7,825 bases of DNA, taken from the NCBI GenBank assembly GCA_947598345.1, contig CANQFF010000045.1, positions 1-7,825 of the forward strand, in the 5' to 3' direction. Position numbers and translations under genes: made by a program. Shown here piece by piece: positions 1 to 5,758 of the stretch (its first letter is position 1; the number at the start of each line of letters is the position of its first letter). This DNA is from an uncultured Bacilli bacterium. GTDB lineage: Bacteria > Bacillota_I > Bacilli_A > RF39 > UBA660. Under the pieces are notes generated by a model, which was not told the origin of the DNA, searched no databases, and saw nothing but the letters and a program-made list of their open reading frames with translations.

Positions 1-135
1 ATTAACCATCCAGTAGATAGAGATCCAGTTTGTGGATATGTTGGGGTAATTGGTGATGTGTGTCCAGGTTGTGGTCGTAAAGAGTTTGAAGCTGTGCCAC
101 TTGAAGAAGTGAAGAATTTCCAGTGTGGATGTTAG
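1..135 (+). CDS. nrdD: Anaerobic ribonucleoside-triphosphate reductase main chain, C-terminal end (partial)
   Basis: Open from the window edge in frame 1: 44 residues ending in TAG. The visible part has cysteines at local residues 11, 21, 24, 42 and 44 (VCGY, CPGC, CGC at the end), fitting the cysteine-rich zinc-binding region that precedes the glycyl-radical loop in class III reductases. These enzymes reduce ribonucleotides to deoxyribonucleotides without oxygen. The RRxxGYL radical site and the arginine-lysine-rich tail normally found in the same chain are missing here; they are encoded by the next gene. The identification rests on the cysteine pattern and on the downstream radical domain and NrdG, because the catalytic barrel lies outside the window. 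The local VCGY resembles a radical motif but lacks the preceding arginines and is better read as a metal-ligand cysteine. Confidence 0.8.
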   Translation: MNHPVDRDPVCGYVGVIGDVCPGCGRKEFEAVPLEEVKNFQCGC

Positions 136-139
136 GAGG
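134..139 (+). promoter_or_regulatory. Shine-Dalgarno site that sets the start of the glycyl-radical gene
   Basis: AGGAGG lies six bases before the ATG at 146 and overlaps the TAG stop of the upstream reductase chain (133-135). A GTG at 125 is in frame but has no such site. This favours the ATG start and suggests translational coupling to nrdD. It also argues that the break between the two reading frames is real and not a sequencing frameshift. Confidence 0.85.
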
Positions 140-145
140 TATTTT

Positions 146-322
146 ATGGAAAAATTAGTTGGTGAAGGCGAAAAATTTGAAAGAATCAGAAGAGTTACAG
201 GATATTTAAGTGGGGATGTAAGTCGTTTCAATAATGGTAAGCGCGCAGAAGAAAAAGACCGTGTAAAACATTCTGGTGTAAATGAAGTTATGTGTGCCGA
301 GAAAACTACACAAAAAAAGTGA
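146..322 (+). CDS. Stand-alone glycyl-radical domain of anaerobic ribonucleotide reductase (split NrdD)
   Basis: 58 residues. Residues 15-23 read RRVTGYLSG, the class III reductase radical-site pattern (E. coli NrdD has RRVCGYLG), so Gly19 is the predicted radical glycine. The rest (RFNNGKRAEEKDRVKH, about 27-42) matches the end of full-length NrdD proteins. In known NrdD this segment is the last part of one long polypeptide and inserts its radical loop next to the active-site cysteine. Here it is a separate protein with a perfect AGGAGG site, starting ten bases after the main chain stops, with nrdG right behind. It presumably docks onto the truncated chain and receives its radical from NrdG. 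It extends about 16 residues beyond the conserved VKH. By analogy with GrcA/YfiD it could be replaceable after oxygen damage, but that is inference. Confidence 0.87.
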   Translation: MEKLVGEGEKFERIRRVTGYLSGDVSRFNNGKRAEEKDRVKHSGVNEVMCAEKTTQKK

Positions 323-328
323 TAAGTT

Positions 329-874
329 ATGACAATACGATTAGCTGCAGATCTGCAAGAAGATAGTATAGTTGATGGAAAAGGTATTAGGACAGTTATT
401 TGGACTCAAGGATGTTCTCATAATTGTCCTTATTGCCATAATCCAAAAACTCATGATTTCAATGCAGGTGAATTAGTAGAACTCGATGATGTTATAGAGG
501 CACTGGAAAATTTAACTGGGCAAGATGGTGTTACATTCTCTGGAGGAGACCCTATGTTTCAACCAAGACAGTGCGCTATACTTGCTAAAAAAGTTCATGA
601 ACTTGGAATGAATGTTTGGGCATATACTGGATTCACATTTGAAGAATTACTAGAAAAAGGAAACAAAGATATTTTAGATTTTTTAAATGATATTGATGTG
701 CTTATAGATGGTAGATTTGAAATTGATAAAAAAAGTATGGATTTAGAATTTAGAGGATCTAGCAATCAAAGAATTATTGATGTACCAAGTTCCCTTGAAA
801 ATCATTGTATTGTTTTATTAGATTTGGATAAAAAAAATTTTACAAAACAAAAAAAGGAAACACTATATATTTAG
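329..874 (+). CDS. nrdG: Anaerobic ribonucleotide reductase activating protein (radical SAM)
   Basis: 181 residues, slightly longer than the usual 150-175. The [4Fe-4S] cluster motif CX3CX2C is at Cys29, Cys33 and Cys36 (CSHNCPYC), inside the typical GKGIRTVIWTQGCSHNC context. The SAM-binding GGDP is at 72-75. The C-terminal FRGSSNQRIID block is typical of NrdG. The protein cleaves S-adenosylmethionine to make the radical that is placed on the reductase glycine. It begins six bases after the stop of the radical-domain gene and has no convincing Shine-Dalgarno site, so it is probably translated by coupling. Its last codons form the left arm of a terminator stem, giving an unusual lysine-rich C-terminus. 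Confidence 0.95.
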   Translation: MTIRLAADLQEDSIVDGKGIRTVIWTQGCSHNCPYCHNPKTHDFNAGELVELDDVIEALENLTGQDGVTFSGGDPMFQPRQCAILAKKVHELGMNVWAYTGFTFEELLEKGNKDILDFLNDIDVLIDGRFEIDKKSMDLEFRGSSNQRIIDVPSSLENHCIVLLDLDKKNFTKQKKETLYI

Positions 875-884
875 TTTCCTTTTT
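851..884. terminator. Bidirectional intrinsic terminator overlapping the end of nrdG
   Basis: A perfect 11-bp stem (AAAAAGGAAAC at 851-861 and GTTTCCTTTTT at 874-884) with a 12-base loop. The U-run is on the plus strand and the matching A-run serves the minus strand, so it can end both the nrdD-nrdG transcript and the convergent sigma-factor transcript. The left arm and loop lie inside the nrdG coding sequence, and its stop codon is at the loop/right-arm junction. Confidence 0.85.
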
Positions 885-885
885 A

Positions 886-1581
886 TTATAAGTTTTTATC
901 ATTTTTTAAAAATTCCCTTAATATCTTTGTTAGTGCTCTTTTTTCTATTCTTGATACATAACTTCTTGAAATCCCTAATTTCTTAGCAATTTCTTTCTGT
1001 GTTATTTCATCATTATTTTCAAGCCCATACCTTTCAACTATAATATTTCTTTCTCTAGTAGTTAAAACATCTAAATATTTTTTTAAGTCAGTTATATTAT
1101 TTTCTTTATATATATCTAAAGCAAAATCTGGTGTTGGTGTTTTTAAAATATCTAATATTGTAATTTCATTACCTTCTTTATCGAAACCAACAGATTCGTT
1201 TATACTTATATCTTTACTTCTTTTTTTATTATTTCTGAAATACATTAATATTTCATTTTCAATGCATCTTGCTGCATATGTTGTAAGTCTTGTGTTTTTC
1301 TTTTTTGAATAACTATCTACACCTTTAATAAGACCGATTGTTCCTATACTAATTAAATCATCAGTATCTTCATTTTTATTATCATATTTTTTTACTATAT
1401 GGGCTACTAATCTTAAGTTATGCTCTATTAATTTTGCCCTAGCTTCTTTATCACCAAGATTAGCTTTTTCAAAGTAGTAATCTTCCTCTTCTTTTGATAA
1501 AGGATCAGGGAAACTATTATTAGAGTATGCTGCTGTGAAGATATAGAAATCTTTGAATAATTTCTTTATAAAATTAAACAT
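886..1581 (-). CDS. sigK: Sporulation sigma factor, SigK-like
   Basis: 231 residues, sigma-70 family. Region 2 (about 51-115) contains LIEHNLRLVAHIVKK, DLISIGTIGLIKG and TYAARCIENEILM, all close to B. subtilis sigma-K. Region 4 (about 171-220) contains ITQKEIAKKLGISRSYVSRI, the sigma-K type recognition helix. In spore formers this factor directs late mother-cell transcription. The N-terminus aligns with pro-sigma-K: NNSFPDPLS corresponds to NNAFPQPLS, leaving about 18 residues before the likely cleavage point, with hydrophobic stretches. It may therefore be made as a membrane-held precursor, although these residues are less hydrophobic than usual. It is one intact frame, not split by a skin-like element. 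The minus-strand site GAGGTGA supports the ATG at 1581. SigE is the main alternative, but the region 4 sequence favours SigK. Confidence 0.9.
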   Translation of the reverse strand: MFNFIKKLFKDFYIFTAAYSNNSFPDPLSKEEEDYYFEKANLGDKEARAKLIEHNLRLVAHIVKKYDNKNEDTDDLISIGTIGLIKGVDSYSKKKNTRLTTYAARCIENEILMYFRNNKKRSKDISINESVGFDKEGNEITILDILKTPTPDFALDIYKENNITDLKKYLDVLTTRERNIIVERYGLENNDEITQKEIAKKLGISRSYVSRIEKRALTKILREFLKNDKNL

Positions 1582-1596
1582 TAGTCACCTCAAAAT

Positions 1597-1624
1597 AATA
1601 TATGCTTTACATATTTTGTCCTAT
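1597..1624 (-). promoter_or_regulatory. Candidate sigma-E/sigma-K type promoter for the sigma-factor gene
   Basis: On the minus strand an ATA (1622-1624) is followed after 17 bases by CATATATT (1604 to 1597). The known sigma-E pattern is ATA-N16-18-CATACAnT, and CATATATTA also fits the sigma-K -10 (CATAnnnTA). The gap to the ATG at 1581 is only 15 bases, so the leader would be extremely short, which weakens the call. An overlapping minus-strand TTTACA (1634-1629) could be a sigma-A -35 instead. Confidence 0.35.
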
Positions 1625-1636
1625 TCTGTGTAAAAT
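1606..1636 (+). promoter_or_regulatory. Candidate promoter for the 1706 gene, within an inverted repeat
   Basis: TTTACA (1606-1611) and TAAAAT (1631-1636) form a sigma-A-like pair with a long 19-base spacer; TGTAAA at 1629-1634 gives a 17-base alternative. TTTACA and TGTAAA are inverted copies separated by 17 bases, so the same sequence reads as a -35 from both sides of this divergent region. An operator function cannot be excluded. Confidence 0.4.
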
Positions 1637-1705
1637 AGTTGGAATTTTTTTAAAAGAATATTGAATAATAATAATGTAAAATATAAAATAATAGTAGGTG
1701 ATATT

Positions 1706-2158
1706 ATGGCTATTAGTAGATTGATCAGTATGAATGAAAAATATATAGAGGATGCACTTAATAATGGACTTAGTTCAGATGGCGTATTGTATACTTTAGA
1801 AGGAATTTTAAATAAATCGGATCAAAAAGGAGTATCTCCTAAACAAATTAAAGAAACTATAGAATATGTAGCTTCTATGAAAAATAGTTATGGTAAAACA
1901 TATTCAGAGAATTATTTATCAAATTTGGTCAATCAAAATGCTGATAGAATTAAAGCAGCATTAAATGATGGTATAAGCCCAACAGAAATTGCTAATACTT
2001 TAATTAATTCTATTGAAAATGCAAATGATAGGGTAGGTAAGGAAAAATTAGGATTTGTTGTTAGATTAGTATCTGAAATTAAGAAAAAAGAGTATTCCTT
2101 GCACAAAAGTTATTCTGATAAAGGGGTTCAAAAAATTAAGACGAATAATAAATATTGA
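1706..2158 (+). CDS. Protein of unknown function with two tandem homologous helical units
   Basis: 150 residues, not recognised. The start is the ATG at 1706, preceded by TAGGTGAT; an upstream in-frame TTG at 1661 has no ribosome binding site and would add an asparagine-rich, unlikely leader. It has no signal peptide or membrane segment, so it is probably cytoplasmic. It is built from two copies of a roughly 50-residue unit (residues 10-59 and 78-127). The best match is N..I..ALN.G.S......TL, with 9 of the first 22 positions identical. Each unit looks like several short helices, and the tail after 127 is basic. Its stop codon overlaps the -35 box of the serS promoter. It is divergent from the sigma-factor gene with a short shared promoter region, which hints at linked regulation but proves nothing about function. 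Confidence 0.75.
   Translation: MAISRLISMNEKYIEDALNNGLSSDGVLYTLEGILNKSDQKGVSPKQIKETIEYVASMKNSYGKTYSENYLSNLVNQNADRIKAALNDGISPTEIANTLINSIENANDRVGKEKLGFVVRLVSEIKKKEYSLHKSYSDKGVQKIKTNNKY
1733..2086 (+). repeat. Internal duplication in the 1706 gene
   Basis: Codons 10-59 (1733-1882) and 78-127 (1937-2086) encode two units at a constant offset of 68 residues that can be aligned without gaps. Eleven of 50 positions are identical by eye, nine of them in the first 22. The DNA copies have diverged, so this is an old duplication. Confidence 0.6.
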
Positions 2159-2183
2159 CTTAAAAATATTAAAGTGCTAGAAT
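2155..2183 (+). promoter_or_regulatory. Sigma-A promoter of serS with extended -10
   Basis: TTGACT (2155-2160), a 17-base spacer, then TAGAAT (2178-2183) preceded by TGC, an extended -10. Expected transcription start is near 2190, just before the T-box leader. The -35 overlaps the TGA stop of the upstream gene. The arrangement TTGAC-N-TGCTAGAAT recurs upstream of lysS. Confidence 0.85.
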
Positions 2184-2189
2184 ATTTAT

Positions 2190-2378
2190 ATAAATTGATG
2201 AAAGAGAAAAGTAGTAAAATATTATTTTTAAGAGAGTTAATGTTTGGTGAGAATTAATACTTGTATTTTATGAATCTACTCTGGAGAGGAATGAAAACAT
2301 TCCCGGTAAGACCGTTATTTAAATTAAGTATTAGAGGATGGTACCGTCTATAAGACTCCTTATAGTGGTATCTTTTTT
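2190..2378 (+). promoter_or_regulatory. T-box leader with serine (UCU) specifier
   Basis: Typical T-box order upstream of a synthetase gene. Stem I has AGAGAG (2231-2236) and the GGTGAGAATTAATAC block (2246-2260). The specifier loop GAATCTAC follows, with UCU at 2275-2277 and the usual purine next. Then come a small CGGT-AAG-ACCG hairpin (2304-2314), the T-box core AGGATGGTACCGTC (2335-2348) and a terminator. Uncharged tRNA-Ser would pair its anticodon with UCU and its 3' end with UGGU (2339-2342). This favours the antiterminator and turns serS on. UGGU pairs with the G discriminator base of tRNA-Ser through a G-U pair. Confidence 0.93.
2340..2378 (+). terminator. Regulated terminator of the serS T-box
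   Basis: GGTACC (2340-2345) pairs with GGTATC (2367-2372) and TATAAG (2349-2354) with CTTATA (2359-2364), leaving an ACTC loop and a small internal bulge, followed by six Ts (2373-2378). Its left arm is the T-box core, so terminator and antiterminator are mutually exclusive. Confidence 0.9.
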
Positions 2379-2398
2379 AATTATTAGGAGGAAGAGTA

Positions 2399-3688
2399 AT
2401 GATAGATATAAAATTAATAAGAGAAAATAAAGAATTAGTGAAAGAAAATATAAAAAAGAAATTTCAAGATAAAAAATTACCAATAGTTGATGAAATATAT
2501 AATTTAGATATTGAGTATCGTGAATTAAAAACTAAGGCTGATACATTAAAAGCTGAAAGAAATCGTATTAGTGACGAAATAGGTAAATTAATGCGTGATG
2601 GTAAAAAAGAAGAGGCTATGAAAGTAAAAAATGATGTATCATCTATAGGTGAAGAAATAGAAAAACTTACAAAAAAAGAAGAAAGTTTAAATAAATTTAT
2701 AAAAGAAAAAATGATGGTAATTCCAAATATTATTGCAGATGATGTACCAATAGGTGAAGATGATAGTAAGAATGTTGAAGAGCAACGATTTGGTGATCCT
2801 TTTGTTCCAGATTATGAAATACCATATCATTCTGATATAATGGCAAATTTTTGTGGATTAGATAAAGAATCTGCTGGAAGAGTAAGTGGTAATGGTTTTT
2901 ATTATTTAATAGGGGATATTGCTAGATTGCATAGTGCAGTTTTATCATATGCCCGTGATTTTATGATTGATAAGGGATTTACTTATTGTATTCCACCTTA
3001 TATGATTAGAAGCGATGCTGTTGATGGTGTTATGTCATTTGAAGAAAAAGAAAATATGATGTATAAAATAGAAGGTGAAGATTTATATCTTATAGGTACA
3101 TCAGAGCATTCTATGATTGCAAAATTTAAAGATCAAATTTTGCAAGAAAAGGATTTGCCAATTACTATGACTTCTTATTCACCATGCTTTAGAAAAGAAG
3201 TAGGAGCACACGGAATTGAGGAAAGAGGTATTTACCGTATACATCAATTTGAAAAACAAGAAATGGTTGTTTTGTGTAAAAAAGAAGAAAGTGATTTATG
3301 GTATGATAAGATGTGGAATTATTCAGTTGAATTGTTTAGATCACTTGATATTCCTGTAAGAAAACTTGTGTGTTGTAGTGGCGATTTAGCAGATTTAAAA
3401 TATCGTTCTTGTGATATTGAGGCATGGAGTCCTCGTCAGCAGAAGTATTTTGAAGTATGTTCTTGTTCTAATTTAACAGATGCTCAAGCTCGTCGTCTTG
3501 CAATAAGATATAAAAAAGCAACAGGAGAAAAGGAATTTGTACATACATTAAATAATACTGTTATTGCCCCACCAAGAATGTTGATAGCATTACTTGAGAA
3601 TAATTATAATAAGGATGGTAGTGTAAATATACCAAAAGCATTAAGGCCTTATATGGGTGGGGTAGAAAAAATTTTACCAAAAATATAA
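2399..3688 (+). CDS. serS: Serine--tRNA ligase
   Basis: 429 residues, the normal length for this class II synthetase, which charges tRNA-Ser in the cytoplasm. Residues 1-105 form the charged helical arm (coiled coil) that contacts the long variable arm of tRNA-Ser. The serine-recognition TxE motif is T234-S235-E236. Motif 2 runs from FRKE (264-267) to HQFEK (282-286). Motif 3 is NNTVIAPPRMLIALLEN (385-401) with Arg393, and LRPYMGG closes the protein. The usual bacterial VGR of motif 3 is APPR here, and NNTVIA, SEHSMIA and IEERGIYRIHQF look more like archaeal-type SerRS than the E. coli form. The start is well supported by AGGAGG at 2386-2391, seven bases before the ATG. It is controlled by the T-box leader directly upstream. 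No clear terminator follows; the next promoter starts eight bases after the stop. Confidence 0.96.
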   Translation: MIDIKLIRENKELVKENIKKKFQDKKLPIVDEIYNLDIEYRELKTKADTLKAERNRISDEIGKLMRDGKKEEAMKVKNDVSSIGEEIEKLTKKEESLNKFIKEKMMVIPNIIADDVPIGEDDSKNVEEQRFGDPFVPDYEIPYHSDIMANFCGLDKESAGRVSGNGFYYLIGDIARLHSAVLSYARDFMIDKGFTYCIPPYMIRSDAVDGVMSFEEKENMMYKIEGEDLYLIGTSEHSMIAKFKDQILQEKDLPITMTSYSPCFRKEVGAHGIEERGIYRIHQFEKQEMVVLCKKEESDLWYDKMWNYSVELFRSLDIPVRKLVCCSGDLADLKYRSCDIEAWSPRQQKYFEVCSCSNLTDAQARRLAIRYKKATGEKEFVHTLNNTVIAPPRMLIALLENNYNKDGSVNIPKALRPYMGGVEKILPKI

Positions 3689-3695
3689 TTAAATA

Positions 3696-3724
3696 TTTAC
3701 ATTTGTTGTTTTGAATGTTATAAT
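3696..3724 (+). promoter_or_regulatory. Sigma-A promoter of the exported-protein gene
   Basis: TTTACA (3696-3701), 17 bases, then a perfect TATAAT (3719-3724) preceded by TGT, an extended -10. Transcription should begin near 3731, giving a leader of under 30 bases to the GTG at 3758. Confidence 0.85.
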
Positions 3725-3757
3725 TTAAATAAAGGTAGTTGTATAGGAGGTGATAAT

Positions 3758-4426
3758 GTGGAAAATAGAGATTCAAAAAGTTCAAAAACACTTGCAGTAG
3801 TTGCACTTGTATTAGCTGTTGCCAGTTTATCTATTGGATTTGCAGTATATTCGAGTACACTAACAATTTCTTCTAGTGCTACGGTAACACCTGATAAAGA
3901 AGATTTTGATATGAATTTTACACCAGACGAAAGTGGTGAGCCAGGTGATAATAATATACCACCAAAAACAAAAGTTCCAGATGAATTAGATGCTGATGAT
4001 GCCGTAATTGATAATAGTGGAGAAAATCCAAAGATTACAGGATTACATGCTAATTTTACAGCTCCAGGTCAAAGTGTAACATATGAGTTCTATATTTCTA
4101 ATGATAGTGCTTATGATGCATATTTGAATAGTATTATCTATTCTAATGCCGTTAGTGGTAATGCGTTTAGAAAATGTACACCTAGCAGTAGTGGATCAAA
4201 TCCATTAGTACAAGCAGCTTGTGAAGCTATAAATGTAAAAGTTAAAGCTGGAGAGTACCAAGAGGTAAATGGTTCACAAAGTGAGATTACAGGTCAAAAA
4301 TTACAAAAAGATACAACACAAAAAATCACTGTAACTATTGAATACTCTGCTGAAGGTCCAAGAACAGATGAAAAATTTGATGTTACATTTGGTGACATAA
4401 CATTAACTTATGGAACAGCAGATTAA
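3758..4426 (+). CDS. Exported or membrane-anchored protein with TasA/camelysin-like N-terminus
   Basis: 222 residues with a GTG start, set by AGGAGG at 3745-3750, seven bases upstream; an overlapping ATG at 3756 is in another frame. Residues 1-10 are polar with three lysines and one arginine, followed by a hydrophobic segment at 11-32 ending SIGFAVYSSTLTISSSATV. This resembles the N-terminal signal of TasA/CalY-type extracellular fibre and spore-coat proteins of Bacillota, and of many uncharacterised surface proteins from gut Bacilli. Residues 45-90 are acidic and low in complexity with a proline-glycine linker. The rest looks like a beta-sandwich made of alternating hydrophobic strands. Cys140 and Cys155 flank a serine-rich loop and could form a disulfide outside the cell. 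It is monocistronic, with its own promoter and terminator. Function and partner are unknown, and no SipW-type peptidase lies in the window. Confidence 0.8.
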   Translation: MENRDSKSSKTLAVVALVLAVASLSIGFAVYSSTLTISSSATVTPDKEDFDMNFTPDESGEPGDNNIPPKTKVPDELDADDAVIDNSGENPKITGLHANFTAPGQSVTYEFYISNDSAYDAYLNSIIYSNAVSGNAFRKCTPSSSGSNPLVQAACEAINVKVKAGEYQEVNGSQSEITGQKLQKDTTQKITVTIEYSAEGPRTDEKFDVTFGDITLTYGTAD

Positions 4427-4445
4427 AGTAGTTTAATTGATTTTT

Positions 4446-4500
4446 AAGTCCATCGAAAAAGTTTAATTTAAATTAGCTTTATCGATGAACTTTTTTGTTT
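4446..4500 (+). terminator. Intrinsic terminator after the exported-protein gene
   Basis: AAGTCCATCGA (4446-4456) pairs with TCGATGAACTT (4482-4492) with one mismatch. An inner AAAG/CTTT pairing extends the stem, and a T-run follows (4491-4496). Confidence 0.8.
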
Positions 4501-4544
4501 TTAATCCTTTTAATTAATAAATAATGTAGATAAATTAAAAAATA

Positions 4545-4553
4545 TGTTAAAAT
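4545..4553 (+). promoter_or_regulatory. Possible extended -10 for the 4590 gene
   Basis: TGTTAAAAT (4545-4553) is an extended -10 type sequence 36 bases before the ATG. The matching -35 position (TGTAGA, 4525-4530) is poor. Since a terminator lies directly upstream, some promoter is needed here, and this is the best candidate. Confidence 0.35.
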
Positions 4554-4589
4554 TATATTAGAGACTATTTTACTTAGATAGGTGAGATT

Positions 4590-5240
4590 ATGGAAAACAA
4601 AGTAATAAAAGAAGAAGAGAATAATGGTTTATATACGAAGGTTGAAACAATAGAAACAACACCTGAAGATGGCTTTGTAAATAAAGCTGATATAAATAAA
4701 GTAGATATTAATAATTATAGAAAGTATCAAAAAGGCTATTCAAAATCATTTAGTTTTGGAACTAATGATCCTAGAATTACAAGACCTTTTGCTTATTGTA
4801 TGTTTGGACTATTTTTAGTAATAGGAATTATAATTTTATTATTAAATTTAACATCAATGGATTTTATAATGATTTTTATGGGAGCGTGCTTTATTTTTTC
4901 AGGAATAAGTGGAATTATTAAAAGTAAAAAAGATATTGATAAAATAGAACAAGAACTTAAAAAAACAGGTAATTACCATGAAAAACTTTCAAAAGACGAA
5001 AAAGAGGAATATAAAAAAATAATTACCGATGGGATAAGTAATGTTAAAAAATCAACATTTACTAAAGATAATTTTAATTGGTTTTTAAAAATTTCATTAC
5101 CTATTTATTGTGTTATTGGTATAATTGTATTTTTATTTATTACAATTTTTATAAATGTATTTTTAGGAATATTTATTTTGATAACATTAATATTGTGTGG
5201 ATTGTTTTATTATTGGATAATTGCAAAAATTTGTAAATGA
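4590..5240 (+). CDS. Four-helix membrane protein of unknown function
   Basis: 216 residues, not recognised. The N-terminal 60 residues are hydrophilic and charged. Two membrane segments follow (about 67-88 and 91-110), then a lysine/glutamate-rich stretch (111-160, probably helical and partly coiled coil), then two more hydrophobic segments (about 166-188 and 190-213) and a short basic end. The AGGTGAG site ends just before the ATG. The layout suggests both ends and the central charged loop face the cytoplasm. It is followed after 49 bases by a lipoprotein gene on the same strand with no terminator between, so the two are probably cotranscribed and may act together at the membrane. No catalytic motif is visible. 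Confidence 0.75.
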   Translation: MENKVIKEEENNGLYTKVETIETTPEDGFVNKADINKVDINNYRKYQKGYSKSFSFGTNDPRITRPFAYCMFGLFLVIGIIILLLNLTSMDFIMIFMGACFIFSGISGIIKSKKDIDKIEQELKKTGNYHEKLSKDEKEEYKKIITDGISNVKKSTFTKDNFNWFLKISLPIYCVIGIIVFLFITIFINVFLGIFILITLILCGLFYYWIIAKICK

Positions 5241-5289
5241 TAAAGTAAAAAAGCAATTAATTAGATATAAAATTAGGGGAGGTGAAATC

Positions 5290-5736
5290 ATGAAAAAAGT
5301 ATTTATGTCCGTAGTAATTATTGTAATTATGCTATTAACATTAACAGGATGTACAAAAAGTAAATCATATACATTTATGGTTGAAACAGGTGATAAAATA
5401 AAGGTTGAACTAAATACAACTGATGGCTATGATTTATCTAGTGATTTACCATTTACTATCTCAAAAGATGGCAATACATTAAGTCAGGGAACTTTTATAA
5501 TTAGTAACTATTACGATGAATATGTTACTGCAGTAAAAACAGATTCTTTAGCAAAAGTTATTGATGAGCAATCAAAAGATGATATTGAGTATGTTTTTTA
5601 CTCTTATAACAATTCTGAATATAATTATATTATTAAAATTAAAAATTCTAATACAGGTATTCTTCTTGGTAATCCTAACTCTCAAGAAGAGGCGGAAAAA
5701 TGTTTTGAATTGTTAACTTTTACTTTACAACAATAA
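5290..5736 (+). CDS. Small lipoprotein of unknown function
   Basis: 148 residues. The start at 5290 is set by GGGGAGGTGA just upstream; a longer in-frame reading from 5221 would overlap the previous gene and bury the signal peptide. MKK is followed by a hydrophobic stretch and the lipobox LTGC with Cys21, so the mature protein should be lipidated and held on the outer face of the membrane. The mature part, about 128 residues, has alternating strand-like segments with many tyrosines and asparagines and one further cysteine near the end (ECF context around 137-140). No domain family is recognised. It is probably in one operon with the membrane protein before it and ends at the shared terminator downstream. 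Confidence 0.82.
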   Translation: MKKVFMSVVIIVIMLLTLTGCTKSKSYTFMVETGDKIKVELNTTDGYDLSSDLPFTISKDGNTLSQGTFIISNYYDEYVTAVKTDSLAKVIDEQSKDDIEYVFYSYNNSEYNYIIKIKNSNTGILLGNPNSQEEAEKCFELLTFTLQQ

Positions 5737-5758
5737 TAAACAATTTGATGTTAGTAAT

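Noticed and set aside
28..39. VCGY in the nrdD fragment as a second glycyl-radical site
   Set aside because: It lacks the arginine pair and the conserved tail, and sits in a cysteine cluster; the next gene has the full RRVTGYL motif.
1661..1705. TTG start giving a 165-residue form of the 1706 protein
   Set aside because: No ribosome binding site before 1661 and an asparagine-rich extension; the ATG at 1706 has a proper site.
3561..3806. 81-codon minus-strand open frame across the end of serS and the next promoter
   Set aside because: It is antisense to conserved serS motif 3, has composition typical of AT-rich shadow frames, and covers a clear promoter and ribosome binding site on the other strand.
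5221..5289. 23-residue N-terminal extension of the lipoprotein
   Set aside because: It would overlap the previous gene and place charged residues before the signal peptide; the ATG at 5290 has a strong site and a standard lipoprotein signal.
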